From a virus, in IMG/VR virus record IMGVR_UViG_3300042197_003333, positions 1 to 64,000 of that record: DNA of 64,000 nucleotides. The stretch is one strand, 5' to 3'. A program made the position numbers and the translations under genes. The notes beneath the pieces were generated by a model. The model did not search any database and was not told the origin of the DNA. It saw only the letters and a list, made by a program, of their open reading frames with translations. Numbering within the stretch: the stretch's first letter is position 1; each line of letters opens with the position of its first letter. Shown one piece after another: positions 23,771 to 32,110 of this stretch.

Positions 23771-24432
23771 ACCTTAACATTTAAAAGGTCAAACCCATTA
23801 CGTTCTTCAGTGTTCCAAACGTGATTAATGGTAACAGTATTATTATCTAAATTAAATACAATATTACCTTGTGAGCCCTCATTTATTTCCCAACCACCGA
23901 AATGTGTTAAAGCGTTATAACATGAGTCTTTAATATCTGCCGAAGTATTTTCTGATTCACCGTTAACATCCATACTTCCTTCTATATAACCACTATCGCC
24001 ACCACCAGTATAAGTGCAAATTATTTCACTAACTCCTTGTTCTATATAAGTTTCAAATGGAGCTAAATTTGTAATTTCATCTTCACTACTAACCTCCTCG
24101 TAACCCATAGTAGTATAAGAGCAAGAAACTCTAATTTCTTTTTCTTTTGCCAAAAATTCTATTTCTATTGTATAATAATCAACATCATTATCATGAAAAT
24201 TACTCTCAAAATCATCTGAATCAACTTGTTCTAAAATTCTACGTATAATATCATCAATACCTGGAAAAAGTTCAATTTTTCTATGTCCATCACCATGTAA
24301 TCCTGAATTCCAAGTAATATCTTCATATTCGTAAGAATAATCAATTGATGCGCTATCGGTGCCAAAACTTCTAATATAGATAAAAAATTTATTTAATAAT
24401 TTTTTTTCGTTATCTGTTAATTGTAATTCCAT
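23767..24432 (-). CDS. hypothetical acidic protein
   Basis: A 221-residue, strongly acidic protein with beta-rich character ('EIEFLAKEKEIRVSCSYTTM', 'VSEIICTYTGGGDSGYIEGSM'). No signal peptide. The TATTTAT box lies at 24443-24437. The 'CTYTGGGDSGYIEGSM' segment recalls the Gly-rich tail of the protein at 40679-41434. Not recognised. Confidence 0.6.
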   Translation of the reverse strand: MELQLTDNEKKLLNKFFIYIRSFGTDSASIDYSYEYEDITWNSGLHGDGHRKIELFPGIDDIIRRILEQVDSDDFESNFHDNDVDYYTIEIEFLAKEKEIRVSCSYTTMGYEEVSSEDEITNLAPFETYIEQGVSEIICTYTGGGDSGYIEGSMDVNGESENTSADIKDSCYNALTHFGGWEINEGSQGNIVFNLDNNTVTINHVWNTEERNGFDLLNVKV

Positions 24433-24443
24433 ATCAATAAATA

Positions 24444-24794
24444 TTAATCTTTTTTTATTTTTTTTGTTTTAATCATCCAAATCGGTCTTTCATTTTTTTC
24501 AATTGCTGTGAGCCACTCCTTTGCTGTTGGAACATATCCATTACAATCTTCTCTTACATGTAATTCTCCCACGTATCTTGTGTAAACAACTTTCCCATCT
24601 GAATTTATAAAAGAAGCTCCAAACAATTTTTCAAGTTCAAATATTCCTTCGCTATGATGTCTAAAAAGTCTGTGATGTGAATAACATACCCATCCTTTTG
24701 TCTCGTCAAGCCAATTATGCATTGGAAGATAATCTTCAATTTTTCCACCCCAAGTTTTTACTGATGATTCTGCGTGTTCAATCGGATGCGCCAT
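24444..24794 (-). CDS. DUF6915-like protein
   Basis: A 116-residue protein starting MAHPIEHAESSVKTWGGKIE. The pattern 'HAESS...GG...DYLP.H.W.DE.K', 'HHRLFRHHSEGIFELEKLFG' and 'YVGELHVREDCNGYVPTAKEW' matches a small conserved family annotated DUF6915 in bacteria and phages. The many conserved His/Asp residues suggest a metal site. It overlaps the gene upstream (24778-25065) by 17 bases, so the two are coupled. Confidence 0.7.
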   Translation of the reverse strand: MAHPIEHAESSVKTWGGKIEDYLPMHNWLDETKGWVCYSHHRLFRHHSEGIFELEKLFGASFINSDGKVVYTRYVGELHVREDCNGYVPTAKEWLTAIEKNERPIWMIKTKKIKKD

Positions 24795-25065
24795 TTTCTA
24801 ATTCTTTTATTGAGCTTATTATTTGAATTTCTTTTCCAAATGAAAATAATCTAAATGAATCCATAATCAATTGTTCAAGGGCAAATGGAAATAATTCAAG
24901 TGATGAATTAACATCTTTAACATATAAACTAACTGAACAATAATAAAATTTGCCGTTTGTTGAATAGTTAAATTCTTCAACAATAACTTTTGCGTCTTTA
25001 CCAAAAAATTCAGTTAATTCACGTTTATGTACTTTGTTTATGGTTGTTTGTAAGTGTTTCTTCAA
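24778..25065 (-). CDS. hypothetical protein
   Basis: A 95-residue protein starting MKKHLQTTINKVHKRELTEF, overlapping both neighbours on the same strand (41 and 17 bases). Alternating strands and a final helix; not recognised. Confidence 0.55.
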   Translation of the reverse strand: MKKHLQTTINKVHKRELTEFFGKDAKVIVEEFNYSTNGKFYYCSVSLYVKDVNSSLELFPFALEQLIMDSFRLFSFGKEIQIISSIKELENGASD

Positions 25066-25420
25066 TTTTCAAATTCATTTCAAATAAATTAATTCTTTTG
25101 TATATGATAATTTTTATATAATGTTTAATTTCTTTTTTTAACTTATCAAAACTTATATTTTTTGATTGTTTAAAAATCGGTGAACTTAAATATATAGAAC
25201 TAATTATGTTGTCAGGTCTAATTATTAACATATCTTCCAAAACTCCTGTTAACAAAAACTCGTCATCAAATTTGTCTTTATCACATACCACAAGTAATTT
25301 TACGTTAATTCTTTCATTATTCATGTGTTCAATATTCACAACTTCAATTCTTTTAAATAAAATATATGATGGTACAAGATATTTATTTAAATAAAACTCA
25401 AGCAAAATTTTCCGATTCAT
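25025..25420 (-). CDS. hypothetical protein
   Basis: A 131-residue protein starting MNRKILLEFYLNKYLVPSYI. The longer frame from 25498 would overlap the divergent gene, so I start it at 25420, five bases from the opposite-strand start at 25426. The first residues loosely recall the tag (K-I-L-L-E). Lys/Ile-rich helix near the end. Not recognised. Confidence 0.55.
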   Translation of the reverse strand: MNRKILLEFYLNKYLVPSYILFKRIEVVNIEHMNNERINVKLLVVCDKDKFDDEFLLTGVLEDMLIIRPDNIISSIYLSSPIFKQSKNISFDKLKKEIKHYIKIIIYKRINLFEMNLKIEETLTNNHKQST

Positions 25421-25425
25421 TCCAC

Positions 25426-25725
25426 ATGAACTATAATGAAGAATTTTTAAAATATCAAAAAATTTATGAAAGAACTTTAAAAAAAAAATATAGTTCAATA
25501 AAAAAAGTTGAGTTAAGTGATTTAGATACTTTTATTTCTATTTTGGAAAAAGGTTATAATTTTCCTTTAGAAAGAATGGATGCGGATATTACTTGGAATG
25601 TTAGAGAGGCCATTCAAAAAGGAGAGTCTTTTGAAAAACTAGGAGAAACAGGAGAAAATATTTTTAAAATTATGTTTGGATTATCTGGCGTATTTCCTTG
25701 GGTTAATTTAATAACAATAGATTAA
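25426..25725 (+). CDS. hypothetical protein
   Basis: A 99-residue protein starting MNYNEEFLKYQKIYERTLKK. An in-frame ATG at 25366 exists, but a TATTTAT box lies between the two, favouring the later start and avoiding overlap with the divergent gene. Helical N-terminus, hydrophobic C-terminus (FGLSGVFPWVNLITI). Not recognised. Confidence 0.55.
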   Translation: MNYNEEFLKYQKIYERTLKKKYSSIKKVELSDLDTFISILEKGYNFPLERMDADITWNVREAIQKGESFEKLGETGENIFKIMFGLSGVFPWVNLITID

Positions 25726-25727
25726 AC

Positions 25728-26054
25728 ATGAAAATTAATTTAAAAAATAATAGCAACATAAGTTCAGAAAAATATTCCGCAATTTCTGACTTTTTAAAAT
25801 TTAGTCAATCAAGGTCAAGACTAAAAAGACCTATTGATATTGTTTTAGTTGATAATTCAAAAATTTTAAATTTAGAAAACAGATATTTTATTATGACAAA
25901 AGATATTCCATTTTCGGATGTGATTAATATTCTTTCTGAAGTTTGGATTACAGAATTTTCGTCACAAAATAAAATACCATGTACTGGAAGAGAATCAACA
26001 CTTTTAAGTCAATATTTTTTTAAAAATAATCCACAATACCAAAATTTATTATGA
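25728..26054 (+). CDS. hypothetical protein
   Basis: A 108-residue protein starting MKINLKNNSNISSEKYSAIS, two bases after the previous stop and overlapping the next start by four bases, so a three-gene coupled run (25426-26239). 'RPIDIVLVDNSK' is a typical buried strand. Not recognised. Confidence 0.6.
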   Translation: MKINLKNNSNISSEKYSAISDFLKFSQSRSRLKRPIDIVLVDNSKILNLENRYFIMTKDIPFSDVINILSEVWITEFSSQNKIPCTGRESTLLSQYFFKNNPQYQNLL

Positions 26055-26239
26055 ACAGAGAATACTCAAAAATTACAAATTGCATTGAAAGCTCAAAAAC
26101 TGAAAAACAATTTGAATCTTGTGACAGATTAATTGACATTTTTGAAAAAAGATTTTACAAACCAACTGACACTGATACTGAATTTATGCTTTCAAATCTT
26201 AAAGTAAGATTGTATAAGAAAAAACTTTTAGTTAATTAA
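26051..26239 (+). CDS. small hypothetical protein
   Basis: A 62-residue helical protein (MNREYSKITNCIESSKTEKQ ...), charged with two Cys; start overlaps the previous stop (ATGA). The pattern 'C...DRLIDIFEKRF' is often seen in small phage helical proteins. Unknown function. Confidence 0.6.
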   Translation: MNREYSKITNCIESSKTEKQFESCDRLIDIFEKRFYKPTDTDTEFMLSNLKVRLYKKKLLVN

Positions 26240-26250
26240 TATTTATTTGT

Positions 26251-26877
26251 ATGGGTTCAGATTTAGAAGAAATATCGGATAGAGTTATACATAAATTGTT
26301 TTATCCATTATTACGGGAATATAGTTATAGTAGTAGGTTTGTTGAAATGTTGTTAAACGAAAGAAACGAAAAAACTAGAGATGAAGTTAGTTCAATTTTA
26401 AAATTTGCTGGTTTATCAAGAGAATTGATTGATATTGATTATATCGCACAAATTGCTGAAGATAATTGGGACGCTCTAACATCCCCTAATAAATTATCCG
26501 CTCCATTAGAAAGACCAAAATTGAAATCGTTTAATGTTAGTTTTCGTGTGTCAATGACAAAATACGGAGTTGAATATTGGAGACTAAAAACTGAATCATA
26601 CTCTGAAAGAAATTGTTATAAGATTTCTGAAATTGAAGAAAGGGATGGGGTTTTAAATTATTGGGACGGGGAAATGTACGATGAAGATACACACGACTCA
26701 GAAAGTCATAATACGGAAATATTTAGTGTTGATGAAATACTTGCGGAGTCATCAAGAAAAAAACCCCTAATTGAAGGGGTTTCTAATACTATTAAATCAA
26801 AAAGTTTAGACGAGTTATTTGAAATGAGGTCACTAATTGAAGAACAAATTAAATTAAAGATTAATTCTTCTTTCTAA
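26251..26877 (+). CDS. hypothetical protein
   Basis: A 208-residue protein starting MGSDLEEISDRVIHKLFYPL, mostly helical at both ends with a beta-rich middle ('LKSFNVSFRVSMTKYGVEYW'). An internal hairpin in the DNA (AAACCCC ... GGGGTTT, 26761-26782) lies inside the gene. TATTTAT box 26240-26246. Converges with and overlaps 26861 by 17 bases. Not recognised. Confidence 0.6.
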   Translation: MGSDLEEISDRVIHKLFYPLLREYSYSSRFVEMLLNERNEKTRDEVSSILKFAGLSRELIDIDYIAQIAEDNWDALTSPNKLSAPLERPKLKSFNVSFRVSMTKYGVEYWRLKTESYSERNCYKISEIEERDGVLNYWDGEMYDEDTHDSESHNTEIFSVDEILAESSRKKPLIEGVSNTIKSKSLDELFEMRSLIEEQIKLKINSSF

Positions 26878-27385
26878 TTCTTGGTAATAATACCAAAATC
26901 CCTTCCCCAACTATTACTCCTATCGCCGCTGGTATAATTGCTCCAGTTACAATTCCTGTCGTTACACCCGCAATTAATATGCCTTCACCAACCGCAACTC
27001 TTCTCCAAATTCTTTTATTTTCATTTTCAACTCTTAAGCTGTCTCTTGCATCTTTTTTCATTTGAGCTTCATCATCAGCCCTTTTTTTCTGTTTTTCAGC
27101 GTATACATATAAAGAATCAAATTGTTCTACACATAGAAAAAATGCTCTTCTTGATAAAATAAGAGCGTCCGTACAATAAGACGCATATGAATACATACTA
27201 TCTAGGTTTTCTAGGTATATCTCCTTGAACTCCAAGCCCTCTAATATTTTTTCCTCCTGTTTTCTGTTCAAGAATATTCCAGTATCCTTTTGGTATACTA
27301 TCCTTTTTGGAGTTAGATTTACTTGCCCATACACTATCACGTTGAGCATCAGTATACTTAGGAATAATAATAATTTTCGCATCAC
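26861..27385 (-). CDS. exported coiled-coil membrane protein, lysis-module candidate
   Basis: A 174-residue protein with a signal peptide (MMRKLLLFLSILMLNVIVYG), a charged coiled coil (about 95-125: EKQKKRADDEAQMKKDARDS) and a hydrophobic C-terminal segment (VGEGILIAGVTTGIVTGAII). It overlaps the 27198-27629 gene in another frame by 188 bases, as Rz1-type genes overlap Rz. An outer spanin-like or auxiliary lysis role is an inference. Confidence 0.55.
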   Translation of the reverse strand: MMRKLLLFLSILMLNVIVYGQVNLTPKRIVYQKDTGIFLNRKQEEKILEGLEFKEIYLENLDSMYSYASYCTDALILSRRAFFLCVEQFDSLYVYAEKQKKRADDEAQMKKDARDSLRVENENKRIWRRVAVGEGILIAGVTTGIVTGAIIPAAIGVIVGEGILVLLPRIRKKN

Positions 27386-27629
27386 TTTTTTGATTATTTT
27401 GATTTATGTTGTTTATTAATTCACTTTGTTTTGAGTCATATTTTGTTTGCCATTCAATGGTTTGTTGAACAAGCAAATCAACTGAATCCCTTAAATTTTT
27501 TAGTTTAGGGTCTTCTACGTAAATTTTTGGTTTTTCTAATTCAGTTATTTTCTTATGTTGAAAAAAACACAAAATTGCCAAACCTAAAATTACAAATATG
27601 TACCAAAATTTTGCAAAAAAATTAACCAT
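27198..27629 (-). CDS. Rz/i-spanin-like protein
   Basis: A 143-residue protein starting MVNFFAKFWYIFVILGLAIL: an N-terminal membrane anchor, then a periplasmic coiled coil ('NLRDSVDLLVQQTIEWQTKY ... ELINNINQNNQK') and a basic tail. This is the layout of inner-membrane spanins. The start overlaps the stop of the holin-like gene upstream by eight bases. Confidence 0.6.
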   Translation of the reverse strand: MVNFFAKFWYIFVILGLAILCFFQHKKITELEKPKIYVEDPKLKNLRDSVDLLVQQTIEWQTKYDSKQSELINNINQNNQKSDAKIIIIPKYTDAQRDSVWASKSNSKKDSIPKGYWNILEQKTGGKNIRGLGVQGDIPRKPR

Positions 27630-27891
27630 TTTGAGGTGTTTCTGTATTTGGTTCCCCTTTACCAGGTTTTTTAAATATCGCCTCAATTACAGTTAGTCCA
27701 AGACCACCACCTGATATTAAAGATAGTGCGTCAAACATATATTCCGGTAATTCAAATTCTGTGAATGCCGCAATATAACAAAATGCAATTAAGTTTAACA
27801 TTGTAAACATGCTTACTACTCTTTTAGAAGATACGTTTCCTTCGGATGACAACATACTTTTAAACCATCCTGATTTTTTTTGTTTTTCCAT
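27622..27891 (-). CDS. holin-like protein
   Basis: An 89-residue protein: a basic cytoplasmic start (MEKQKKSGWFKSMLSSEGNV), 'SSKRVVSMFTMLNLIAFCYIAAF' as the first membrane segment, 'LPEYMFDALSLISGGGLGLTVIEAIF' as the second, and a polar tail. The SSxKRVV and PEYMF..L patterns are typical of small putative holins in phages of Bacteroidota. It would form the membrane lesions that start lysis. Confidence 0.7.
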   Translation of the reverse strand: MEKQKKSGWFKSMLSSEGNVSSKRVVSMFTMLNLIAFCYIAAFTEFELPEYMFDALSLISGGGLGLTVIEAIFKKPGKGEPNTETPQNG

Positions 27892-27896
27892 AATTT

Positions 27897-28034
27897 TTAC
27901 CTCCCTTGACCTTTATAAGGTTTTTTATAATTTTTTGAACGTTTATTTGATGTAAATTTTTTTGTAGCCTTACCTGTTTTTTTTGTTCCAAAGGTAAGTT
28001 TTTGTGAGCCTCCAGATACAGATTTTCCTGCCAT
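27897..28034 (-). CDS. small very basic protein
   Basis: A 45-residue protein (MAGKSVSGGSQKLTFGTKKT ... KNYKKPYKGQGR) with about 16 Lys/Arg and few acidic residues. It starts after a TATTTAT box (28059-28053) and ends five bases before the holin-like gene. Such composition suits nucleic acid binding, either in the head or in regulation; nothing further can be said. Confidence 0.6.
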   Translation of the reverse strand: MAGKSVSGGSQKLTFGTKKTGKATKKFTSNKRSKNYKKPYKGQGR

Positions 28035-28127
28035 AATTTTTTTGTTTTACTTATAAATATCCAAGTATTTATAATTTGAGGTTAAGCTCATTTGCGAGCA
28101 TAAAAATTAAATCCAACTAAATGGATA

Positions 28128-28334
28128 ATGGGAATTTGGAAAAAAACATTGAACGGAAACATTGCTACAATATTCCTTGTCGCGGCAACTTTTTTCAATC
28201 CTCTTGGATTCGACGTATTGTTCAAAATGACAATGGACTTGACGGGTTCTTATTGGGTGTCTACTTCAATTTTTTATTGCGTTTCAGTATTCTTTTTTGG
28301 GTTGTATTTTTTATTCAAAAAATTATCTAAATGA
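28128..28334 (+). CDS. small two-helix membrane protein
   Basis: A 68-residue protein: MGIWKKTLNGNIATIFLVAA..., hydrophobic segments at about 12-30 and 43-64 and a Lys-rich end. The alternative overlapping frame (from 28121) lacks these features. Its stop overlaps the start of the next gene (ATGA). Adjacent to the divergent lysis-like cassette, so an antiholin or second holin is possible. Confidence 0.6.
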   Translation: MGIWKKTLNGNIATIFLVAATFFNPLGFDVLFKMTMDLTGSYWVSTSIFYCVSVFFFGLYFLFKKLSK

Positions 28335-28960
28335 AAAATATTAATTTATTAGTAAAAAAAATTCTAAAGGAAGCATCATCTTCCAAAAACACTATGGTAT
28401 TAACTGAAAATGTTGAAGTTACAAAAAATTTACAATACCACCTTGATAATAAAATTCCGTTATTTAATAATATTTTTAGAAGTCATTCTGAAGCCTTTTT
28501 TGATTTAATTAACGAGGTTAGGTTTCTATATGAAAATAGAATGATTGAACTATCTAATCAAGATGCGGAAATAGTTGAAAGTGATTTAGGAAAAAAAGTA
28601 ACTTTAACAAATGGAAAAGAAGTTTATTTGGATATTCCTGTGATTGAAGAAGAATTGTCGGAAGCGGAATATAAAGGTAGAAAAGTTCAGGTTGGAAGAC
28701 CTATGAGAAATACAGGTGGTGGAAAAAAATATGTTGTATATGTTAAAAATCCGTCAACAGGTAAAATTAAAAAAATATCATTTGGTGATGTTCATGGAGG
28801 ATTAACTGCAAAAGTTTCAAACCCTAAAGCAAGAAAAGCATTTGCTTCACGTCACCAATGTGCAAAAAAGAAAGACAGAATGACTGCGGGGTACTGGGCT
28901 TGCAGAATTAATCGCTATGGTCATTTATGGGGAGGGAAGACCTACGGAGGTTATTGGTGA
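28331..28960 (+). CDS. tagged protein with conserved RHxC/YWxCR virion domain
   Basis: A 209-residue protein. The tag is short (MKNINLLVKKILKEASS; cut after ILKE at 14). The C-terminal 85 residues form a domain often seen at the end of T4-like phage proteins: 'KKYVVYVKNPSTGKIKKISF', 'RKAFASRHQCAKKKDRMTAG', 'YWACRINRYGHLWG', with conserved His, Cys and Trp that could hold zinc. The middle is acidic and helical. Likely a head protein. Confidence 0.7.
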   Translation: MKNINLLVKKILKEASSSKNTMVLTENVEVTKNLQYHLDNKIPLFNNIFRSHSEAFFDLINEVRFLYENRMIELSNQDAEIVESDLGKKVTLTNGKEVYLDIPVIEEELSEAEYKGRKVQVGRPMRNTGGGKKYVVYVKNPSTGKIKKISFGDVHGGLTAKVSNPKARKAFASRHQCAKKKDRMTAGYWACRINRYGHLWGGKTYGGYW

Positions 28961-28961
28961 T

Positions 28962-29237
28962 ATGGAACTACCTTTTCAACAAAAAAATATATCGGACAAT
29001 ATTAAAATCAGAACTTTTAGTCCTGAAACGGACCCTGGTGAATTTACTTGGCACAGAGACAGAGAAGACAGGGTTGTAGAATTAGTTGAAGGGAATAATT
29101 GGTATTTTCAATTAGATAATGAATTACCAATAAAATTAGTTAAAGAAACTAAAATATTTATACCAAAAGGTGTTTACCATAGAGTAATAAAAGGAGACGG
29201 AGAACTAAAAGTAAAAATTGAATTTGTAAATGTATAA
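28962..29237 (+). CDS. cupin-like protein
   Basis: A 91-residue protein. 'FTWHRDREDRVVELVEGNNW' and 'IFIPKGVYHRVIKGDGELKV' give the two cupin motifs with His and Glu ligand positions (H in WHRD, H in YHRV). Small single-domain cupins of this kind are frequent in phages, with unknown substrate. It starts one base after the preceding stop and overlaps the next gene by eight bases. Confidence 0.65.
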   Translation: MELPFQQKNISDNIKIRTFSPETDPGEFTWHRDREDRVVELVEGNNWYFQLDNELPIKLVKETKIFIPKGVYHRVIKGDGELKVKIEFVNV

Positions 29238-30261
29238 CGAAAGTCAATTAAAAGTTGCCAATTTAATAATTAAGAACAAAGTTTTTAGTTATGATAAAAA
29301 GATTGGAATGCTCTCGGGATTTAAATTTTATTTTACTGCAAAAGTTACAGGACAAAGAGTTATGTATCATGCAGGGGAACCATACCATACAATACAATTA
29401 GATGTAGAAGTTGTTAAAGTTTCAGGTCCATTAGCATTTAGAATTTTTGACTCTAGAAAAGGGATAAATTTTAATAGAATTGAAATGATTGAAGATAGGA
29501 GTCACCAAGCTGGATTTGATTATCTTATGAGAGATATGGCTCGGGTATTAGAAGATTTTTTTAAAGTTTTGGACTCTAATGTAACCACTCAAGTGGAGAA
29601 TTTAAAAATCTCAGAAAATCTTGAGACTGAAGACCCATTAAATTTTGGTCAAATTTCTGAGGCGAAAGTTAGCCGAAATATGACAAGAACAATTGTTAGA
29701 GATATTGTTGACGTATTAAAACTAAAACAAGAATCAGAATTTCATTTACCTGGAGCGTTAAGAAATGAAGATAGATATTCTTTTATTGGTTTTTCCGATT
29801 TTAATGTAATTGTTGATGTTAATTTCCAAGATGAAAATAAATTTGGAACTGACTACAGAATTGAAGCTGGATTTCAAACAACCGAAAATACTTTGCAATT
29901 TATTTTTGAAATAAATCCTGAAAGATTGGAGAAAAATTTGTATTCTATTATTGGTGAACTAAATGATTATGTTGCCCACGAATTGCAGCATTTAAGACAA
30001 CAAGATGAAGGAAGAATATCAAAAGAAGATTTTATTGGTTCAAATTTTGAATACTTTATGCAACCAGATGAAATTGAAGCTCAATATTATGGATTAAAAC
30101 GAAAGGCGAAACTTATGAAATTACCCTTAAAAGATGTTATTGATGATTATTTTGCATTCAAACAAGATTTGTTTGAATTGACTAATAATGAAATTAATCA
30201 AATTAAGAAAGCGGTTCTGTCTTTTCGTCCTGACTCTTTATCCTTGAAAAAAACTGCTTAA
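29230..30261 (+). CDS. zinc metallopeptidase-like protein
   Basis: A 343-residue protein. 'DYVAHELQHLRQQ' (HExxH) and, about 30 residues on, 'YFMQPDEIEAQYYGLKRKA', whose Glu is placed as a third zinc ligand, indicate a gluzincin-type peptidase at the C-terminus. The N-terminal 200 residues are beta-rich and unrecognised. It does not carry the tag. The gene overlaps the convergent gene's 3' end by 59 bases, an unusually long tail-to-tail overlap. Confidence 0.7.
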   Translation: MYNESQLKVANLIIKNKVFSYDKKIGMLSGFKFYFTAKVTGQRVMYHAGEPYHTIQLDVEVVKVSGPLAFRIFDSRKGINFNRIEMIEDRSHQAGFDYLMRDMARVLEDFFKVLDSNVTTQVENLKISENLETEDPLNFGQISEAKVSRNMTRTIVRDIVDVLKLKQESEFHLPGALRNEDRYSFIGFSDFNVIVDVNFQDENKFGTDYRIEAGFQTTENTLQFIFEINPERLEKNLYSIIGELNDYVAHELQHLRQQDEGRISKEDFIGSNFEYFMQPDEIEAQYYGLKRKAKLMKLPLKDVIDDYFAFKQDLFELTNNEINQIKKAVLSFRPDSLSLKKTA

Positions 30262-30853
30262 GAAAGTTTCTTAAACTAACGGCACTTAACGAAGTTATTC
30301 CCGACAATACAATTCTTTCCGCAATTTCCTCAATATTATCAGGTGTTATTATTCCTGATGTTGCATAACCATTTAAAATACTTAATATTGGTATCATAAA
30401 TGTAAAACTTGAAATTAATAAAATACTTGTGGTAGTAACTCCAATTGACTCCAAAAAATTAACAAGAGCCGACTTTAATTCTTTTCCTTTTTCTAACGCA
30501 GATTCAAATGCGGATATTAATCCTTTTTCTTTAATTTTTGCAATAAATTCTGTTATTAATTTTTCATTATTATAAAACAGCATTGAACAAACGCCAACGG
30601 AAATAAAATTAATATCACTTTGAGTAAGTTCAGGAAATTTATCATTAACAAATGAATTTAATGGTCCCATAAAACCGGCAATTGTTGAACTCCATGTTAA
30701 TAAAAACTTTAAATCAAATTTTAAAACTTTTTGAGTATCAACAAGATTTTGTTTTGCCGTCTTAATTAGATTTGACAAAATTTTTGATAAATCACCCATA
30801 AGTGATTCTGTTATAAGTTTTTTTTGTATTTCTTCGGAGATTGTAATTTCCAT
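30203..30853 (-). CDS. membrane-segment protein with tag-like start
   Basis: A 216-residue protein starting MEITISEEIQKKLITESLMG, resembling the ISEEE variants of the tag and with LITE at 13-16. Several hydrophobic helices follow (FLLTWSSTIAGFMGPL; TTTSILLISSFTFMIPILSIL), so it may be membrane-associated. Start set after a coding-strand TATTTAT box (30868-30862). Not recognised. Confidence 0.6.
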   Translation of the reverse strand: MEITISEEIQKKLITESLMGDLSKILSNLIKTAKQNLVDTQKVLKFDLKFLLTWSSTIAGFMGPLNSFVNDKFPELTQSDINFISVGVCSMLFYNNEKLITEFIAKIKEKGLISAFESALEKGKELKSALVNFLESIGVTTTSILLISSFTFMIPILSILNGYATSGIITPDNIEEIAERIVLSGITSLSAVSLRNFLKQFFSRIKSQDEKTEPLS

Positions 30854-30926
30854 AATATTTAATAAATATATTAATGATTTAATTAACCCAAAATTAAAAA
30901 AAGGAGATAGAGTAGTTTGCATTTTT

Positions 30927-31520
30927 ATGCCAGGGGAAACATCAGTTATGCCTGGAGACAGAGGAACTGTAACTTCTATTGGAAACGGACCCGGATTTAC
31001 TCAATATATGATGAAATGGGATAATGATTCAACACTTGCTCTTATTGAAGATGAATCAGGACCAACTCAAGACAAGTGGATGTATGAGTCGGACTATGAA
31101 ATGCGTTTTAAAAAAAGAAAATCTAATTTGAAAGAATCAGATAATAAGTCACCACAACAAAAAAACATGGAACATTTAATGAATAATATAAATGTTTTTA
31201 GGTTATTTGACAGAAAATTTTTATTTGAATATTTGGAGAAAGTTAGAGAGTCTGGAATTGTAAATATGTTTGGAGCGGCTCCATTTCTTTATATGGGAAG
31301 TGATAGAATTGAGAGCGAACACAAGTATAACGAAAATAAGGATGAGGACGCATTTGAACAAGTTGTTGAAATGGCAGACGAAGCAAAAGATAAAATGATT
31401 CAAGGTGCAATGAAGGTCCTTGAAAAAGAGGGAAAAGAACTTGATATTAACAGACTTTCAAGACTAGTACAAACATATTCAAAAAAAGTTTTGGATATGT
31501 TTATTACAACATATCATTAA
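30927..31520 (+). CDS. hypothetical protein, probably starting further upstream
   Basis: The first in-frame ATG gives 197 residues, but the frame is open upstream and reads 'NPKLKKGDRVVCIF' directly before MPGETSVMPGDRGTVTSIG, together a KOW/SH3-like barrel pattern (KGDRV ... PGDRGTV). The real start is therefore likely a non-ATG codon, for example ATT at 30870 or 30882. The rest is helical and acidic. It overlaps the divergent promoter region of 30853. Confidence 0.55.
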   Translation: MPGETSVMPGDRGTVTSIGNGPGFTQYMMKWDNDSTLALIEDESGPTQDKWMYESDYEMRFKKRKSNLKESDNKSPQQKNMEHLMNNINVFRLFDRKFLFEYLEKVRESGIVNMFGAAPFLYMGSDRIESEHKYNENKDEDAFEQVVEMADEAKDKMIQGAMKVLEKEGKELDINRLSRLVQTYSKKVLDMFITTYH

Positions 31521-31522
31521 AT

Positions 31523-32110
31523 ATGAAAAAAATTATAAGATTAACAGAATCAGATTTGGTTAAAATAATTAAAAGAGTTATTAGTGAACAACCTACTCCG
31601 CCAGCAAATCTTCCATGGATAGATAATAAAGGAAATTATAAAAACATTTCCACAAAAGAAGATGTTGTTAAGGCTAACAAAAAATATTTAGGTCTTCCCG
31701 CCGATGATGCAAATCTTACAACAAAATATTTGGGCGAAGTAAAACAAAAATTAAAACAAGCAGGTATTGGTGATTCAGAAATTGAACTTTTAGGTAATTT
31801 GGCAGGTTTTATACCCTATTTTGAGACCGCAATTGATTTAGAATCAATTGTAAGTGGAATTATTAATAATGATAAAGAACAGGCCAACTCTGGCATTGTG
31901 GGGATGGTAGCCCCTTTTGCGGGAAAATTAGTTTTAAATTTAGTGGACTACTTTAACGAAAAAACTTTTGGTAGAGAAAAAGGACAAGAAGTTTCTGGCA
32001 AAAGAAAAGATATAATTAATATGACAGACTCTGAAAGAATTAAATTATACCAAAAATATGGTATGGGTGGATACGATAAGTGGGTTGCTGACGGCAAACC
32101 AAAACTCTAA
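31523..32110 (+). CDS. tagged protein
   Basis: A 195-residue protein with the model tag (RLTESDLVKIIKRVISE, then QPTPP). Cut predicted after VISE at 22. The mature part has a short basic/acidic region and then glycine-rich hydrophobic helices ('IELLGNLAGFIPYFETAIDL', 'GIVGMVAPFAGKLVLNLVDY'), a pattern of pore- or membrane-active proteins, and ends with a charged tail. It starts two bases after the upstream gene. Confidence 0.75.
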   Translation: MKKIIRLTESDLVKIIKRVISEQPTPPANLPWIDNKGNYKNISTKEDVVKANKKYLGLPADDANLTTKYLGEVKQKLKQAGIGDSEIELLGNLAGFIPYFETAIDLESIVSGIINNDKEQANSGIVGMVAPFAGKLVLNLVDYFNEKTFGREKGQEVSGKRKDIINMTDSERIKLYQKYGMGGYDKWVADGKPKL

